Source of the DNA: Rhodospirillaceae bacterium
GTDB lineage: Bacteria; Pseudomonadota; Alphaproteobacteria; Dongiales; Dongiaceae
Direction of reading: 5' to 3'
Length of the DNA stretch: 64,000 nucleotides
Assembly: GCA_008012315.1 (NCBI GenBank)
Contig: SSEL01000011.1
Span: 1-64,000, forward strand
Below are positions 17,570 to 25,436 of this stretch, in pieces. Positions within the stretch are counted from its first letter, which is position 1. Every line of letters begins with the position of its first letter. A model generated the notes under the pieces. It searched no databases. It had not been told where the DNA came from and was given only the letters and a program-made list of their open reading frames with translations. The position numbers were made by a program, and so were the translations under genes.

Positions 17570-19633
17570 GCCGCGGCGCCGACGGCGGCGCCCGCCGGTT
17601 TCGTCATCACCGCCCAGCGACGCCACTTTCGGTTCCGGCAGATTGACCGCCTTCGCAAGATGCGGATACGGCGCGGTCTTGTGGGGCAGGGCCATGGCGC
17701 CGACGAAATGCTCCTGGAATTTCGGCTCGACGGCGGTCTCGACCTTCTCGACCTGCTTCACCACCCGGGCGATTTCATCGCGGGCGGCGCGGTTCAGCAA
17801 GGCGATGCGGGCGCCGGTGCCGGCGGCATTGCCGGCGCTGGTGACCTTGGCGAGGTCGCAATCGGGGATCATGCCGAGCACCATGGCGTATTTGACGTCG
17901 ATATGGCTGCCGAAGGCGCCGGCGAGGGTGATGCGGTCGACCTTGTCAATGCCCATGCGGTCCATCAGCAGCCGGGCACCGGCATAGAGCGCGGCCTTGG
18001 CGAGCTGGATGGCACGCACGTCGTTCTGGGTGATCTTGAGCTGCGGCGACCCGTCATGCAGCAGGTAGGAGAAGGTGCGGCCGTCGGCTTCGATGCGGGG
18101 CGAGGTCGCGGCCATGGCCCCGTCGATGACCCCGTCCTGGGTAATGATGCCGGCCAGGAACATTTCCGCCAGGCATTCAATAATGCCGGAGCCGCAAATG
18201 CCGGTGACGCCGATCGCATCCGTTTCCTTGGCGAAATCGGGATGATCCGACCAGAGGTCGGAACCGATCACCTTGAAGCGCGGCTCCAGGGTGTTGCGGT
18301 CGATCCGCACGCGCTCGATGGCGCCCGGCGCCGCGCGCTGGCCGCAGGAAATCTGCGCGCCTTCGAAGGCCGGACCGGTCGGCGAAGAGGCCGCCAGCAA
18401 GCGGTTCTTGTCGCCCAGCACGATCTCGGCATTGGTGCCGACATCGACGATCAGGGTCATCTCGTCCGATTCATGCGGCGCCTCGCTGAGGATCACGCCG
18501 GCGGTATCGGCACCGACATGGCCGGCGATGCAGGGCAGCACGTAGATGCGGGCATTCGGATGGACCTTGAGGTCGATCTCGGTCGCCCAGAAGGTCGTCG
18601 GACCGTCGGTCGCCAGCGCGAAGGGTGCGCCGCCGAGTTCGATGGGATTAATGCCGAGCAGCAAATGATGCATGATCGGATTGCCGACGAAGGTGCATTC
18701 GAGAATGTCGCGCACCGTGCATTTGGCTTCCTTGGCGACCGCGTCGCAGAGGTCGTCCAGCGATTCGCGCACCGCCTTGGTCATCTCCAGGTCGCCGCCC
18801 GGATTCATCATCACATAGGAGACGCGACTCATGAGATCCTCGCCGAAGCGGATCTGCGGATTCATGAGGCCGGAAGAGGCGACCACTTCGCCGGTGGAAA
18901 GATCGCAGAGATGGCCGGCAATGGTGGTCGAGCCGATATCGACGGCAAGGCCATAGGCCTTGTCATGGAAGCCCGGCCAGACGGCGGTGATCTGCTTGCC
19001 CATATGCACGGCGACGGTGACTTTCCAGCCGCCCTTGCGGAGGGCTTCCTGCAATCCCTGGATGACACGCAGATCGGTATCGAGCTTCGGCAGGCTCCAT
19101 TGTTCCGTCAGAGCCTTTTCCAGGCGCTGCAGATCGCCGGTCGGATCATGCATGTCGGGTTCCTGGACCTCGACGTAATAGAGTCGCACGATCGGATCCA
19201 GGGTGATGTCGCGCATTTCCGCGCGCTTGCGGACGACCTGCTTGTGAACCTGGCTGTCGGCCGGCACGTCGATGACGAGATCACCGAGGAGCTGCGCCTG
19301 GCAGGACAGCCGGCGGCCCGGCTTCATGCCGCGCTTGTCGCCATAACGCTGTTCGACCGAACTGAAATCGCTGAGATGATCGCCCTTCGAGGTGACGCCG
19401 AGCTTGGCGAATTCGCCTTCCGAGACGACGACCTGGCAACGGCCGCAAATGCCGCGCCCGCCGCAAACGGAATCGATATCGACGCCGAGCTGCCGCGCCG
19501 CCTGGAGCACCGGCGTGCCGAGGGGGAAACGGCCACGGCGGCCCGAGGGCATGAAGACAAGCAAGGCATCCTCGCCGCCATTGCCGCCATTGCCGTTGGG
19601 ATGTGTCGTTTCGGTCGTCACTGTCTCGTCCAC
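17567..19633 (-). CDS. RACo-like corrinoid activation protein (ferredoxin plus ASKHA ATPase)
   Basis: 688 aa. Residues about 25-120 form a [2Fe-2S] ferredoxin domain (SVCGGRGICGRCQVVV, later LSCQAQ). A linker follows, then a DUF4445/RACo ASKHA domain from about residue 225 (GLAVDIGSTTIAGHL, LIVDVGTNAEIVLGDKNRLL, GICGSGIIECLAEM, ITLAGAFGSHIDVKYA). Proteins of this type reduce inactive Co(II) corrinoid to Co(I) using ATP, reactivating corrinoid methyltransferases. It is the last gene of the C1 cluster, about 140 nt after the methyltransferase gene. The C terminus is Arg-rich (GGRRRRRRG) and ends in the repeat element, which provides its TAG stop. Confidence 0.9.
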   Translation of the reverse strand: MDETVTTETTHPNGNGGNGGEDALLVFMPSGRRGRFPLGTPVLQAARQLGVDIDSVCGGRGICGRCQVVVSEGEFAKLGVTSKGDHLSDFSSVEQRYGDKRGMKPGRRLSCQAQLLGDLVIDVPADSQVHKQVVRKRAEMRDITLDPIVRLYYVEVQEPDMHDPTGDLQRLEKALTEQWSLPKLDTDLRVIQGLQEALRKGGWKVTVAVHMGKQITAVWPGFHDKAYGLAVDIGSTTIAGHLCDLSTGEVVASSGLMNPQIRFGEDLMSRVSYVMMNPGGDLEMTKAVRESLDDLCDAVAKEAKCTVRDILECTFVGNPIMHHLLLGINPIELGGAPFALATDGPTTFWATEIDLKVHPNARIYVLPCIAGHVGADTAGVILSEAPHESDEMTLIVDVGTNAEIVLGDKNRLLAASSPTGPAFEGAQISCGQRAAPGAIERVRIDRNTLEPRFKVIGSDLWSDHPDFAKETDAIGVTGICGSGIIECLAEMFLAGIITQDGVIDGAMAATSPRIEADGRTFSYLLHDGSPQLKITQNDVRAIQLAKAALYAGARLLMDRMGIDKVDRITLAGAFGSHIDVKYAMVLGMIPDCDLAKVTSAGNAAGTGARIALLNRAARDEIARVVKQVEKVETAVEPKFQEHFVGAMALPHKTAPYPHLAKAVNLPEPKVASLGGDDETGGRRRRRRG

Positions 19634-19729
19634 GATCTGCTCTCGCCTCTACGCCGGATCGGCTTGTCCGCCTGCCGCCGGAACGGCAGCATCCGCCAAT
19701 TGACGGGTTGGATGGTCGCGCAATCTAAC

Positions 19730-19755
19730 CCCTCTCCCGGCATTCCGGGAGAGGG
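19730..19755. repeat. Palindrome between methyltransferase and RACo genes
   Basis: Perfect 11-bp inverted repeat CCCTCTCCCGG / CCGGGAGAGGG with loop CATT, inside the 138-nt gap between two minus-strand genes of the C1 cluster. It could set the relative level of RACo mRNA, or be a member of the dispersed CCCTC palindrome family. There is no T-tract on either strand. Confidence 0.6.
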
Positions 19756-19771
19756 TAGTTATCGGCCCTGT

Positions 19772-20731
19772 TCAGGCGCTGACGGTTTCACCGCCGGTCG
19801 CGCCGCCACCAGCCGCGCCGCCACCGCCACCGCCACGACGACGGCCTTCACGACGGCCACGGCCGCCGGCCGCTTCGCCTTCCTGGCTCGGCTCGCGGAA
19901 GCGCTTGATCCAATAGGCGCAATGGGCATCATGGCCCATCATGACATCGGCGCCCCAGATACCGGTCATCTCTTCCATATGCAGCGGGTTCATGATGGCG
20001 CTGGTCATGCCGGCGCCGATCGCCATGGACAGGAATGCCTGGTTGAGGCCATGGCGGTTCGGCAGGCCGAAGCTGATATTCGAGGCCCCGCAGGTGGTGT
20101 TGACCTTCAGTTCCTCGCGCAGCCGGCGGATCAGGCTGAATGCCGCGCGGCCGGCCTGGCCGAGGGCGCCGACCGGCATGACCAGCGGATCGACCACGAT
20201 ATCGGAATGATGGATGCCATAATCGGCGGCGCGGTGAACGATCTTCTTCGCCACTTCGAAGCGCACATCGGGATCTTCGGAAATGCCGGTCTCGTCATTG
20301 GAGATGGCGACCACGGCAGCGCCGTATTTCTTCACCAGCGGCAGAACGACTTCCAGGCGCTCTTCCTCGCCGGTCACCGAATTGACCAGCGCCTTGCCCT
20401 TGTAGACAGACAGGCCGGCTTCCAGGGCGGCGACGATCGAGCTGTCGATCGAGAGCGGCGTATCGGTCAGGGACTGCACCAGCTGAATGGCCTCGGCCAG
20501 GATCTTCGGCTCATCGGCCAGCGGGATGCCGGCATTGACGTCCAGCATATGCGCACCGGCTTCGACCTGGGCGAGGGCATCGGCCTTGACGCGGCTGTAA
20601 TCGCCCGCCGCCATTTCCGCAGCCAGCAGTTTACGGCCGGTCGGATTGATGCGCTCACCGATGACGCAGAAGGGGCGATCGAAGCCGATCACGACTTCCT
20701 TGGTGGCCGAGCTGACGACGGTATCGGTCAT
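19772..20731 (-). CDS. Methyltetrahydrofolate:corrinoid methyltransferase (MeTr-like, pterin-binding domain)
   Basis: 319 aa with a pterin-binding TIM-barrel: VIGERINPTGRK, MLDVNAGIPL, PLSIDSSIVAALEAGL, VVAISNDETGI and NTTCGASNISFGLPNRHG. This is the fold of AcsE/MtvA and of the MetH folate module; it moves a methyl group between methyl-H4folate and a corrinoid protein. Neighbouring MetF-like, MetV-like and RACo genes support this. The last 40 or so residues are an unusual Arg/Gly/Ala-rich tail (GGRGRREGRRRGGGGGG) of unknown role. The direction in vivo is probably corrinoid to folate (methyl group catabolism), but that is inference. Confidence 0.9.
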   Translation of the reverse strand: MTDTVVSSATKEVVIGFDRPFCVIGERINPTGRKLLAAEMAAGDYSRVKADALAQVEAGAHMLDVNAGIPLADEPKILAEAIQLVQSLTDTPLSIDSSIVAALEAGLSVYKGKALVNSVTGEEERLEVVLPLVKKYGAAVVAISNDETGISEDPDVRFEVAKKIVHRAADYGIHHSDIVVDPLVMPVGALGQAGRAAFSLIRRLREELKVNTTCGASNISFGLPNRHGLNQAFLSMAIGAGMTSAIMNPLHMEEMTGIWGADVMMGHDAHCAYWIKRFREPSQEGEAAGGRGRREGRRRGGGGGGAAGGGATGGETVSA

Positions 20732-20774
20732 TGGTCTTCCTTTCAGACGAAATAACGTGGTGTTTCTGTAACGG

Positions 20775-21821
20775 TTAAGCGGCCGTAATGGTCTCGTTCA
20801 CCGCCCCGGCCGGTTCTGTCTCCGGCGCCGGGCGCGGTGCACGGCGGGGCTGGCGGTTCTTCATGATGTCCGAGGCCTGGATGATCTCGCTGACATATTC
20901 TTCCTGGCGATAGGCCATGACATGCACGCCGGCAACGCCTTCGATCTCACTGATTTCCTGGATGAGGTCGACGCAAAGCCGTTTGCCTTCGGCCTTCTGG
21001 TCCTTGGCCTTCTCGACCCGCTCGATCACGGCATCGGGGATATGCACGCCGGGCACATTGCTGCGCATCCAGCGCGCGGTCTTGGCTGAGGGCAGCGGGC
21101 CGACGCCGACCAGGAAGAACGCCTTTTCATGCAGTCCCTGTTCGCGGACCTGGGCCATGAAGCTCTTCAGCAGCGGCACGTCATAGCAATACTGAGTCTG
21201 GATGAACTGCGCGCCGGCATTGATCTTCTTGGCGATATGAACGCCGCGATATTCATAGGGCGGCGCGAAGGGATTGGCGGCGGCGCCGAGGAAGACACGG
21301 GGCGGCGTGGTGATCTTGCGGCCCGACAGGAACTGGCCCTTGTCGCGCATGCCGCGAATGCATTCCAGCAGCGAGGTCGAATCGAAATCGAAGACCGGCT
21401 TGGCCTGCGGCTGGTCGCCGGCCTGCACGCCGTCACCAGTCAGGCAGAGGATGTTCTGCACGCCCATGGCCGAGGCGCCGAGGACATCGCCCTGGATGGC
21501 GATGCGGTTCCGGTCGCGACAGGAGATCTGCATGATCACGGCATAGCCGGCGCGGGTCAGCAGCGAGCAGATGCCGACCGAGGACATATGTACATTGGCG
21601 CCCGAGGCGTCGGTCGCGTTGATCGCGTCGCAGACTTCCGACAGGACCAGGGCGCGCTCATAGACCTCGCGTGGATCGGCGGAATCGGGTGGGTTGAGTT
21701 CGGCGGTGACGGCGAAGCGGCCGGAGCGCAGGACGCGCTCCAAACGGCCCTGGGACGAGTGGCCGGCCTTTTGCGGCAGCGGCGCGCCGGGATCCCAATG
21801 CGGCGGCAAATCCTGGTTCAT
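20775..21821 (-). CDS. metF: Methylenetetrahydrofolate reductase family protein
   Basis: 348-aa FAD-binding TIM-barrel of the MTHFR family: VTAELNPPDSADPREVYERA near the N terminus, ILCLTGDGVQAGDQP (folate/FAD region), and INAGAQFIQTQYCYD. It interconverts 5,10-methylene- and 5-methyl-H4folate. Its start overlaps the upstream MetV-like stop by four bases (ATGA), indicating a coupled pair, as in acetogens where MetF works with the Fe-S protein MetV. In this setting it probably oxidises methyl-H4folate released by the methyltransferase rather than serving methionine synthesis, which is inference from context. Confidence 0.9.
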   Translation of the reverse strand: MNQDLPPHWDPGAPLPQKAGHSSQGRLERVLRSGRFAVTAELNPPDSADPREVYERALVLSEVCDAINATDASGANVHMSSVGICSLLTRAGYAVIMQISCRDRNRIAIQGDVLGASAMGVQNILCLTGDGVQAGDQPQAKPVFDFDSTSLLECIRGMRDKGQFLSGRKITTPPRVFLGAAANPFAPPYEYRGVHIAKKINAGAQFIQTQYCYDVPLLKSFMAQVREQGLHEKAFFLVGVGPLPSAKTARWMRSNVPGVHIPDAVIERVEKAKDQKAEGKRLCVDLIQEISEIEGVAGVHVMAYRQEEYVSEIIQASDIMKNRQPRRAPRPAPETEPAGAVNETITAA

Positions 21822-22384
21822 GCCGCTTTCCCTTCAGTCTTGGCGGTCTCGGATGCCGCCGCCGGCGCGGCCGGTTTGGCGGCGGGCTTCTTCGGTGGCT
21901 TCGGGGCGAATTCGCCGATCTGCTTGGTCATGCGCACGACACGCAGCCAGGAGGACTTGCCCTTGATGCTGTTATCGACCGGCTTCTGCACATCGACGAT
22001 GGCATCGGCCCCGGCCTTCACGGGCCGGCTGCCCGCCATGCGTTCGGCGCCGGCCCAGGCCTGCACCCAGACGCATTTCATTTCCGGCTTCACTTCGCAA
22101 TGGCCGTTGGCGCGGACGCCGCCGCAGGGCCCGTTGCGCAGATTCTTCGGGCAGTTCATCGGGCAGGACATGCCGGTCGAGGACAAAGCGCATTGGCCGC
22201 ACATCTGGCAATCGAAGAGGAAACCCTTGACCGCCTTTTCGGTCACCTCGAAGGGCTTCTCAAGCTTGTCGTAGCCGATCTTGTTCCACAGCGGATGGAG
22301 CCCGATCATCGCCTTCTCGAAGGTCTTGTAAAACAGGTTCAGGCCCCGCGCATGGCGCACCGACCAGAGACGAACGGCATACAT
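21818..22384 (-). CDS. MetV-like Fe-S / zinc-binding partner of MTHFR (MTHFR C-terminal domain family)
   Basis: 188 aa. The central region has a dense cysteine pattern C-x2-C-x2-C-x8-C-x3-C-x8-C followed by two further Cys (HCEV, KCVW), matching the family annotated as methylene-H4folate reductase C-terminal/MetV, thought to carry an Fe-S cluster and donate electrons to MetF. The N-terminal part (LNLFYKTFEKAMIGLHPLW) is also typical. The last 30 residues are Lys/Pro/Ala-rich and probably disordered. It is translationally coupled to the MetF-like gene by an ATGA overlap. Confidence 0.85.
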   Translation of the reverse strand: MYAVRLWSVRHARGLNLFYKTFEKAMIGLHPLWNKIGYDKLEKPFEVTEKAVKGFLFDCQMCGQCALSSTGMSCPMNCPKNLRNGPCGGVRANGHCEVKPEMKCVWVQAWAGAERMAGSRPVKAGADAIVDVQKPVDNSIKGKSSWLRVVRMTKQIGEFAPKPPKKPAAKPAAPAAASETAKTEGKAA

Positions 22385-22389
22385 GGCGT

Positions 22390-22704
22390 TTAGCCCTCGA
22401 CCTTGGCGGCATCAAGGCCGCCCGCTTCGACAAGAACCTTCAACCGGTCATCGGGGTAGGCCGCTTCCAGTTCGGCGGCCTTCTTATCCGCTTCCACCTG
22501 GAGGTCGTCACTGACATCCAGCGGGGTGCCGCGGCGCCATTCCGCCAGGTAGGAATCCGTGTCCCGCAGATGGGCGCGCATCGCCGCACGATCGATCGCC
22601 TTCTCGAAGCGCTCGGTCAATTGGATCTTGGCCGTATCGCGACCCCTCTTGACGATCACCTGGGCGGGGATGTCCCGCCAATACACGATGGTCAAGCTCG
22701 CCAT
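22390..22704 (-). CDS. Virulence-factor family small protein (PF13769-like)
   Basis: 104 aa, soluble. SLTIVYWRDIPAQVIVKRGR and the LTERFEKAIDRAAMRA segment match a small family named virulence factor, which in alphaproteobacteria I recall mainly beside corrinoid methyltransferase and MetF/MetV genes. Its biochemical role is not known, and nothing here suggests virulence. The start at 22704 has GGGAG 6 nt upstream; the frame opens further at 22719 with no better site. It lies 5 nt before the MetV-like start. Confidence 0.75.
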   Translation of the reverse strand: MASLTIVYWRDIPAQVIVKRGRDTAKIQLTERFEKAIDRAAMRAHLRDTDSYLAEWRRGTPLDVSDDLQVEADKKAAELEAAYPDDRLKVLVEAGGLDAAKVEG

Positions 22705-22740
22705 AATTCTCCCTTTCATCCCTCTTGCCGCGCGGCCCGC

Positions 22741-23346
22741 TTACTCGCCGGCCTTCGCCGCCATGAATGTCGCCAGGTCCCCATAGCCGGTCTGGCGATG
22801 CATGAATTCCAGTCCCAATCGTTCTGCAGCGGCCTTGGCCTTTTGCAGCAGGCGCGGATCCTCGATCTGCGACAGATAGACCAGCCGCCGGTAATTGCCG
22901 AAATAGGCATCGCGCAATTCCGGATGGCGGTCCAGGGCCAATCCCTGCCAGATCAGCCGATCGAAATGCCGGACCATGTAATCGGTCAGAAAGAAGGTTC
23001 CCGGCTCATCATCCATCAGCTTGTTGAAATCGACACTGCCGGTGAAGAACTCGTAACAATGTGGGCCTTCGATCCGCTCGACGCCTTCTTCCGCCAGCAC
23101 CCTGTCCAATTCGCCGCCGGTGCCGCAATCACCATAGAGGACGAAAATACGGCCGAACTTCCGTTTGCCGGCTTGGATCTTGGCCTTTACCCCGGCCGGT
23201 ATCCGGTTGGGATAATTGTGCCAGATCGCCGGCAGGCAGGTGACCTCCACCGTATCGTCCCAACCATAGGCACTCTTCAGGGCGACAATTTCCCTGGCAA
23301 GCGCCCCACAGGCAATGAACAAAGTGCGATCTGCTGTTTCGGCCAT
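22741..23346 (-). CDS. DUF1638 domain protein
   Basis: 201 aa, soluble. LFIACGALAREIVALK, EVTCLPAIWHNYPNRIP, IFVLYGDCGTGGELDRVL and GPHCYEFFTGS are family hallmarks, with conserved Cys, His and Tyr that could bind a metal or cofactor. Members occur next to methylamine/betaine corrinoid methyltransferase genes in both anaerobes and alphaproteobacteria, so a role in C1 methyl transfer is likely but unproven. It is the first gene of the minus-strand cluster. Confidence 0.85.
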   Translation of the reverse strand: MAETADRTLFIACGALAREIVALKSAYGWDDTVEVTCLPAIWHNYPNRIPAGVKAKIQAGKRKFGRIFVLYGDCGTGGELDRVLAEEGVERIEGPHCYEFFTGSVDFNKLMDDEPGTFFLTDYMVRHFDRLIWQGLALDRHPELRDAYFGNYRRLVYLSQIEDPRLLQKAKAAAERLGLEFMHRQTGYGDLATFMAAKAGE

Positions 23347-23626
23347 GATCCGATCCCGACCTGCAATATGAAGGCCGATGTCTTCTAAATGGGATTACTA
23401 GGCTTCAGCCGACAGGCCGGCTGCTATTGTCGCGACTGAGGATCGCCGAAAAACGACGCGATAAAACGTCGCAAATGCGCGGGTTTTGACGGCGAGGCGT
23501 CAGAAGGGACATTGTGAACGGGATCGCATCGAAAAATCGGCTTTTTGCCTGAATTTACGTATTACGCTTTTCATGTTTTCATCGCCACATGGTAAGGCGC
23601 GCTGGGCTGAAGTCCGGAGTGATCCG
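23347..23626. promoter_or_regulatory. Divergent promoter region of the C1 cluster and the molybdoenzyme operon
   Basis: 280 bp without a gene. Reading towards the C1 cluster there is an inverted repeat CGACG...CGTCG (about 23454-23472) followed by a TTTTT run on the minus strand, which looks like a small terminator or attenuator in the leader. A second one, AGCCG-N6-CGGCT, lies near 23407-23422. I searched for a cobalamin riboswitch by its conserved box and do not see one. No promoter elements are convincing. Confidence 0.35.
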
Positions 23627-24361
23627 ATGCTATATGGAATACGAGCAACGATCATGGAGTCTTCTTTGGTGACGGTCTCGAAAGATGGGGAACCCCGATT
23701 GGAAAATCAGGACGAGCAAGGGAAGCGCGACAAGCTGATCCGGCGCAAACAGGAATGGGCGGCGGAAGGCCGGTTGCTGACCGGGACGAGCGGCAACCGC
23801 GAAACCGAGCGCCTGCCGCCCGGCCAACGCCTGGTACAGAACTGGCCGGTGCTCGATCTCGGCGTGCATCCGGATATACCGCGCGATAAATGGCGACTCT
23901 GGATCGACGGCGCCGTCGCCAATCCGCAGAAACTGGATTGGACCGGGTTCCAGGCTTTGCCGCAGTCAAATGCGATCAGCGACATCCATTGTGTCACGTC
24001 CTGGTCACGTTACGACAATCGCTGGCGCGGTGTTCTTGCCCGCGACTTGCTCGATCTCGTGAAGCCGCTGCCGGATGCTCAACATGTCATCCTGCACAGC
24101 TATGATACCTACACGACCAATGTGCCGCTGGCGGAGTTTGCCGATACGGATGTCCTGCTGGCCACCCATTGGCAGGACGAAGAGCTGAGCCTGGAACATG
24201 GCGGTCCGCTGCGGCTGATCGTGCCGAAGCTCTATTTCTGGAAAAGCGCCAAGTGGCTGAAGCGGATTGAATTCGCTGTTTTCGATAAGCCCGGTTTCTG
24301 GGAGCTGCGCGGTTATCACAATCACGGCGATCCGTGGGATGAGGAGCGTTATGACGATTAA
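23627..24361 (+). CDS. Molybdopterin-dependent oxidoreductase, sulfite oxidase-like (cytoplasmic)
   Basis: 244 aa. The SUOX fold is recognisable: LPPGQRLVQNWPVLDLG, WRLWIDGAVANPQKLDW, and the molybdenum-ligand cysteine in IHCVTSWSRYDNRWRGV; later LEHGGPLRLIVPKLYFWKSAKW. This is the short YuiH-like subfamily that lacks a TAT signal, heme domain and dimerisation domain, so it is probably cytoplasmic; the substrate is unknown. ATG 23627 is preceded by GGAG at a good distance; ATG 23654 is an alternative. The next gene starts within its last codons. Confidence 0.85.
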   Translation: MLYGIRATIMESSLVTVSKDGEPRLENQDEQGKRDKLIRRKQEWAAEGRLLTGTSGNRETERLPPGQRLVQNWPVLDLGVHPDIPRDKWRLWIDGAVANPQKLDWTGFQALPQSNAISDIHCVTSWSRYDNRWRGVLARDLLDLVKPLPDAQHVILHSYDTYTTNVPLAEFADTDVLLATHWQDEELSLEHGGPLRLIVPKLYFWKSAKWLKRIEFAVFDKPGFWELRGYHNHGDPWDEERYDD

Positions 24362-24920
24362 ACATCTCATTCGGAGTATTCCCCTGGTATTGGGGCTCGT
24401 TTCCACGCAACCCATTCCCCCGGCGGTGGCAGCCATGAACAGTGCTTTCGAGTTCGATTTCAAATCCCTCAAAGGTGGCGACCTGCCGCTGAAGCAATAT
24501 GAGGGCAAGGTGATGCTGGTGGTGAATGTCGCCTCGAAATGTGGCTTCACGCCGCAATATGCCGGGCTGGAAAAGCTCTGGCAGGAATATCGCGATAAGG
24601 GGCTGGTTATTCTCGGCGTGCCGAGCAACGATTTCGGCGGGCAGGAACCCGGTACGTCGACCGAGATCCAGCAATTCTGCGAACGCAATTACAGCGTCGA
24701 CTTTCCGATGACGGAAAAGGTCGTCGTGACCGGTTCCGAGGCGCATCCGCTCTATAAATGGCTGGAAGCGAAACTCGGCGATGACGGCCGGCCGCGCTGG
24801 AATTTCTATAAGTATCTGATTGCCCCCGACGGACATGTGGTGGCCGGTTTCTCATCCAAGGTCACGCCCGACGATCCGAAACTGATCAATGCGATCGACG
24901 CCAATCTGCCGGCGCATTGA
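24351..24920 (+). CDS. Exported glutathione peroxidase family protein
   Basis: 189 aa. Thioredoxin-fold peroxidase with peroxidatic Cys in NVASKCGFTPQYAGLE, Gln in SNDFGGQEPGT and Trp in RWNFYKYLIAPDG. The start at 24351 has GAGGAG 5 nt upstream and overlaps the molybdoenzyme frame by 11 nt. From this start there is a signal peptide of about 28 residues (ending PPAVAA), so the enzyme should act in the periplasm, unlike most GPx homologues. It probably reduces peroxides with a thioredoxin-like donor. Confidence 0.88.
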   Translation: MTIKHLIRSIPLVLGLVSTQPIPPAVAAMNSAFEFDFKSLKGGDLPLKQYEGKVMLVVNVASKCGFTPQYAGLEKLWQEYRDKGLVILGVPSNDFGGQEPGTSTEIQQFCERNYSVDFPMTEKVVVTGSEAHPLYKWLEAKLGDDGRPRWNFYKYLIAPDGHVVAGFSSKVTPDDPKLINAIDANLPAH

Positions 24921-24953
24921 AAGCACGCGCACTAAACACAAAGGATATCGATC

Positions 24954-25319
24954 ATGAAGATGTCATTTCAGCAGACCGTCTTGAGTCTGGTCTTTGTTAC
25001 TGCCTTGCCGGTGACAGCAGCCTTCGCCATGGGCAGCGACAGCACGCCGTCGGACAGTCAGGCCGATAGCTACAAGCAGGCCAAGGAACTGGTCGATGAC
25101 AAGGAATATGCCGAAGCCATTCCACTGCTGCAGAAGACCATCCAGGAGAAAGGCCCCTCCGCCGACGCGCTCAATCTGCTCGGCTATTCCTATCGCAAAA
25201 CCGGCAATCAGCAGAAAGGACTGGATTATTACCTGCAAGCCCTGAAGCTGGAGCCCAATCATCTGGGCGCCAACGAGTATCTCGGTGAGCTTTATCTCGA
25301 GAAGAACAATCTGCCCTAG
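24954..25319 (+). pseudogene. Exported TPR protein interrupted by an in-frame TAG
   Basis: The frame encodes 121 aa: a signal peptide (about 25 residues, ending TAAFA) and at least two TPR units (DALNLLGYSYRKTGNQQKG; GLDYYLQALKLEPNHLGANE). It ends at TAG 25317-25319 in LEKNNLP. The same frame then runs on for 35 sense codons to TAA 25425-25427 with clearly coding composition. Full length would be 157 aa. Either a nonsense mutation (a Lys/Gln/Glu codon changed by one base), a readthrough product, or a sequencing error. The truncated protein may still fold, since the TPRs precede the stop. Confidence 0.8.
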
Positions 25320-25427
25320 GCGCAGGAGCGGTTGCAGGTGTTGAAAAATGCCTGTGGCGATTGCGAGGAATACGAAGACCTGGAAGAAGCCGTCGCCGAT
25401 TACAAGAAGGCGCACGGTCAGTCGTAA
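25320..25427 (+). other. In-frame coding continuation of the TPR gene after the TAG
   Basis: Thirty-five codons in the same frame as the TPR gene, beginning AQERLQVLKNACGDCEEYED and ending KKAHGQS before TAA. An ACGDCEEY-type segment followed by a helix with DYKKA is typical of the C termini of small exported TPR proteins as I recall them. There is no start codon with ribosome site, so it can only be made by readthrough. Confidence 0.75.
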
Positions 25428-25436
25428 GTTCGAGCG

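Noticed and set aside
17660..20755. A plus-strand open frame of over 1000 codons opposite the RACo and methyltransferase genes
   Set aside because: It is the antisense shadow of well-supported minus-strand genes. GC-rich third positions suppress stops on the opposite strand, and the translation is low-complexity without any domain.
23347..23480. Cobalamin riboswitch ahead of the corrinoid cluster
   Set aside because: I looked for it because of the context, but the conserved B12-box sequence and multi-stem layout are not visible.
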